In this document: positions 13,472-13,556 of the stretch, one piece after another | How positions within the stretch are numbered: the stretch's first letter is position 1 | Layout of the letters: every line of letters begins with the position of its first letter | NCBI GenBank assembly: GCA_964567845.1 | Contig: CAZMOG010000055.1 | Coordinates: 1-13,556, forward strand | Direction: 5' to 3' | DNA: 13,556 nt | Origin: RGIG9079 sp964567845 | GTDB taxonomy: Bacteria; Bacteroidota; Bacteroidia; Bacteroidales; Marinifilaceae | Program-made: the position numbers and the translations under genes | Notes under the pieces: generated by a model | Told to the model about the DNA's origin: nothing | The model's database searches: none | The model's input: only the letters and a program-made list of their open reading frames with translations

Positions 13472-13556
13472 TTGGTTTGTACGTTGTATAACAAGTGCTA
13501 ATTTTAGGTATAATTGACAAAAACGGTTGGTAAAAACGCTGTAAATTTCTCAATTA

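Overview
The window looks like a Bacteroidota (Bacteroidales-type) chromosome. Protein sequences across the window resemble Bacteroides/Prevotella-group homologues. Most starts are preceded by A-rich sequence rather than a Shine-Dalgarno. Promoter-like sites fit the Bacteroides sigma-ABfr pattern (TTTG-like box, about 20 bp, TAnnTTTG). prfA is followed by pyrF, an order I remember from this group. I cannot name the genus.

Positions 1-10699 hold nine tightly packed minus-strand genes, transcribed right to left: ilvD, ilvB, ilvN, ilvC, leuA, leuC, leuD, leuB and ilvA (ilvA is cut by the left edge). Together they make isoleucine, valine and leucine from threonine and pyruvate, lacking only the final transaminase (ilvE is not in the window). 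IlvA supplies 2-oxobutanoate. IlvB/IlvN, IlvC and IlvD form the shared Ile/Val branch. LeuA, LeuCD and LeuB extend the valine keto acid towards leucine. Spacers are 1-18 bp except around ilvC (76 and 80 bp, each with a hairpin).

The most notable element is the leader upstream of ilvD (10711-10904, minus strand). It contains a promoter, an unlisted 25-codon peptide gene (10771-10848) with the run V-I-M-I-V-V-L, and an intrinsic terminator with a U-tract ending 11 nt before the ilvD ATG. RNA segments in the leader can pair in mutually exclusive ways (1:2, 2:3, 3:4). This is the architecture of classical ribosome-mediated attenuation, as in enterobacterial ilv/leu operons, but here it sits in front of a combined ilv-leu operon in a Bacteroidota genome and appears to have arisen independently.

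Positions 10905-11177 are an AT-rich divergent intergenic region without a gene. On the plus strand follow prfA (11233-12339, peptide release factor 1), a 238-bp spacer with short degenerate repeats and an inverted repeat, pyrF (12578-13408, orotidine 5'-phosphate decarboxylase) and a strong terminator hairpin (13440-13471). I see nothing definite in the last 85 bp.
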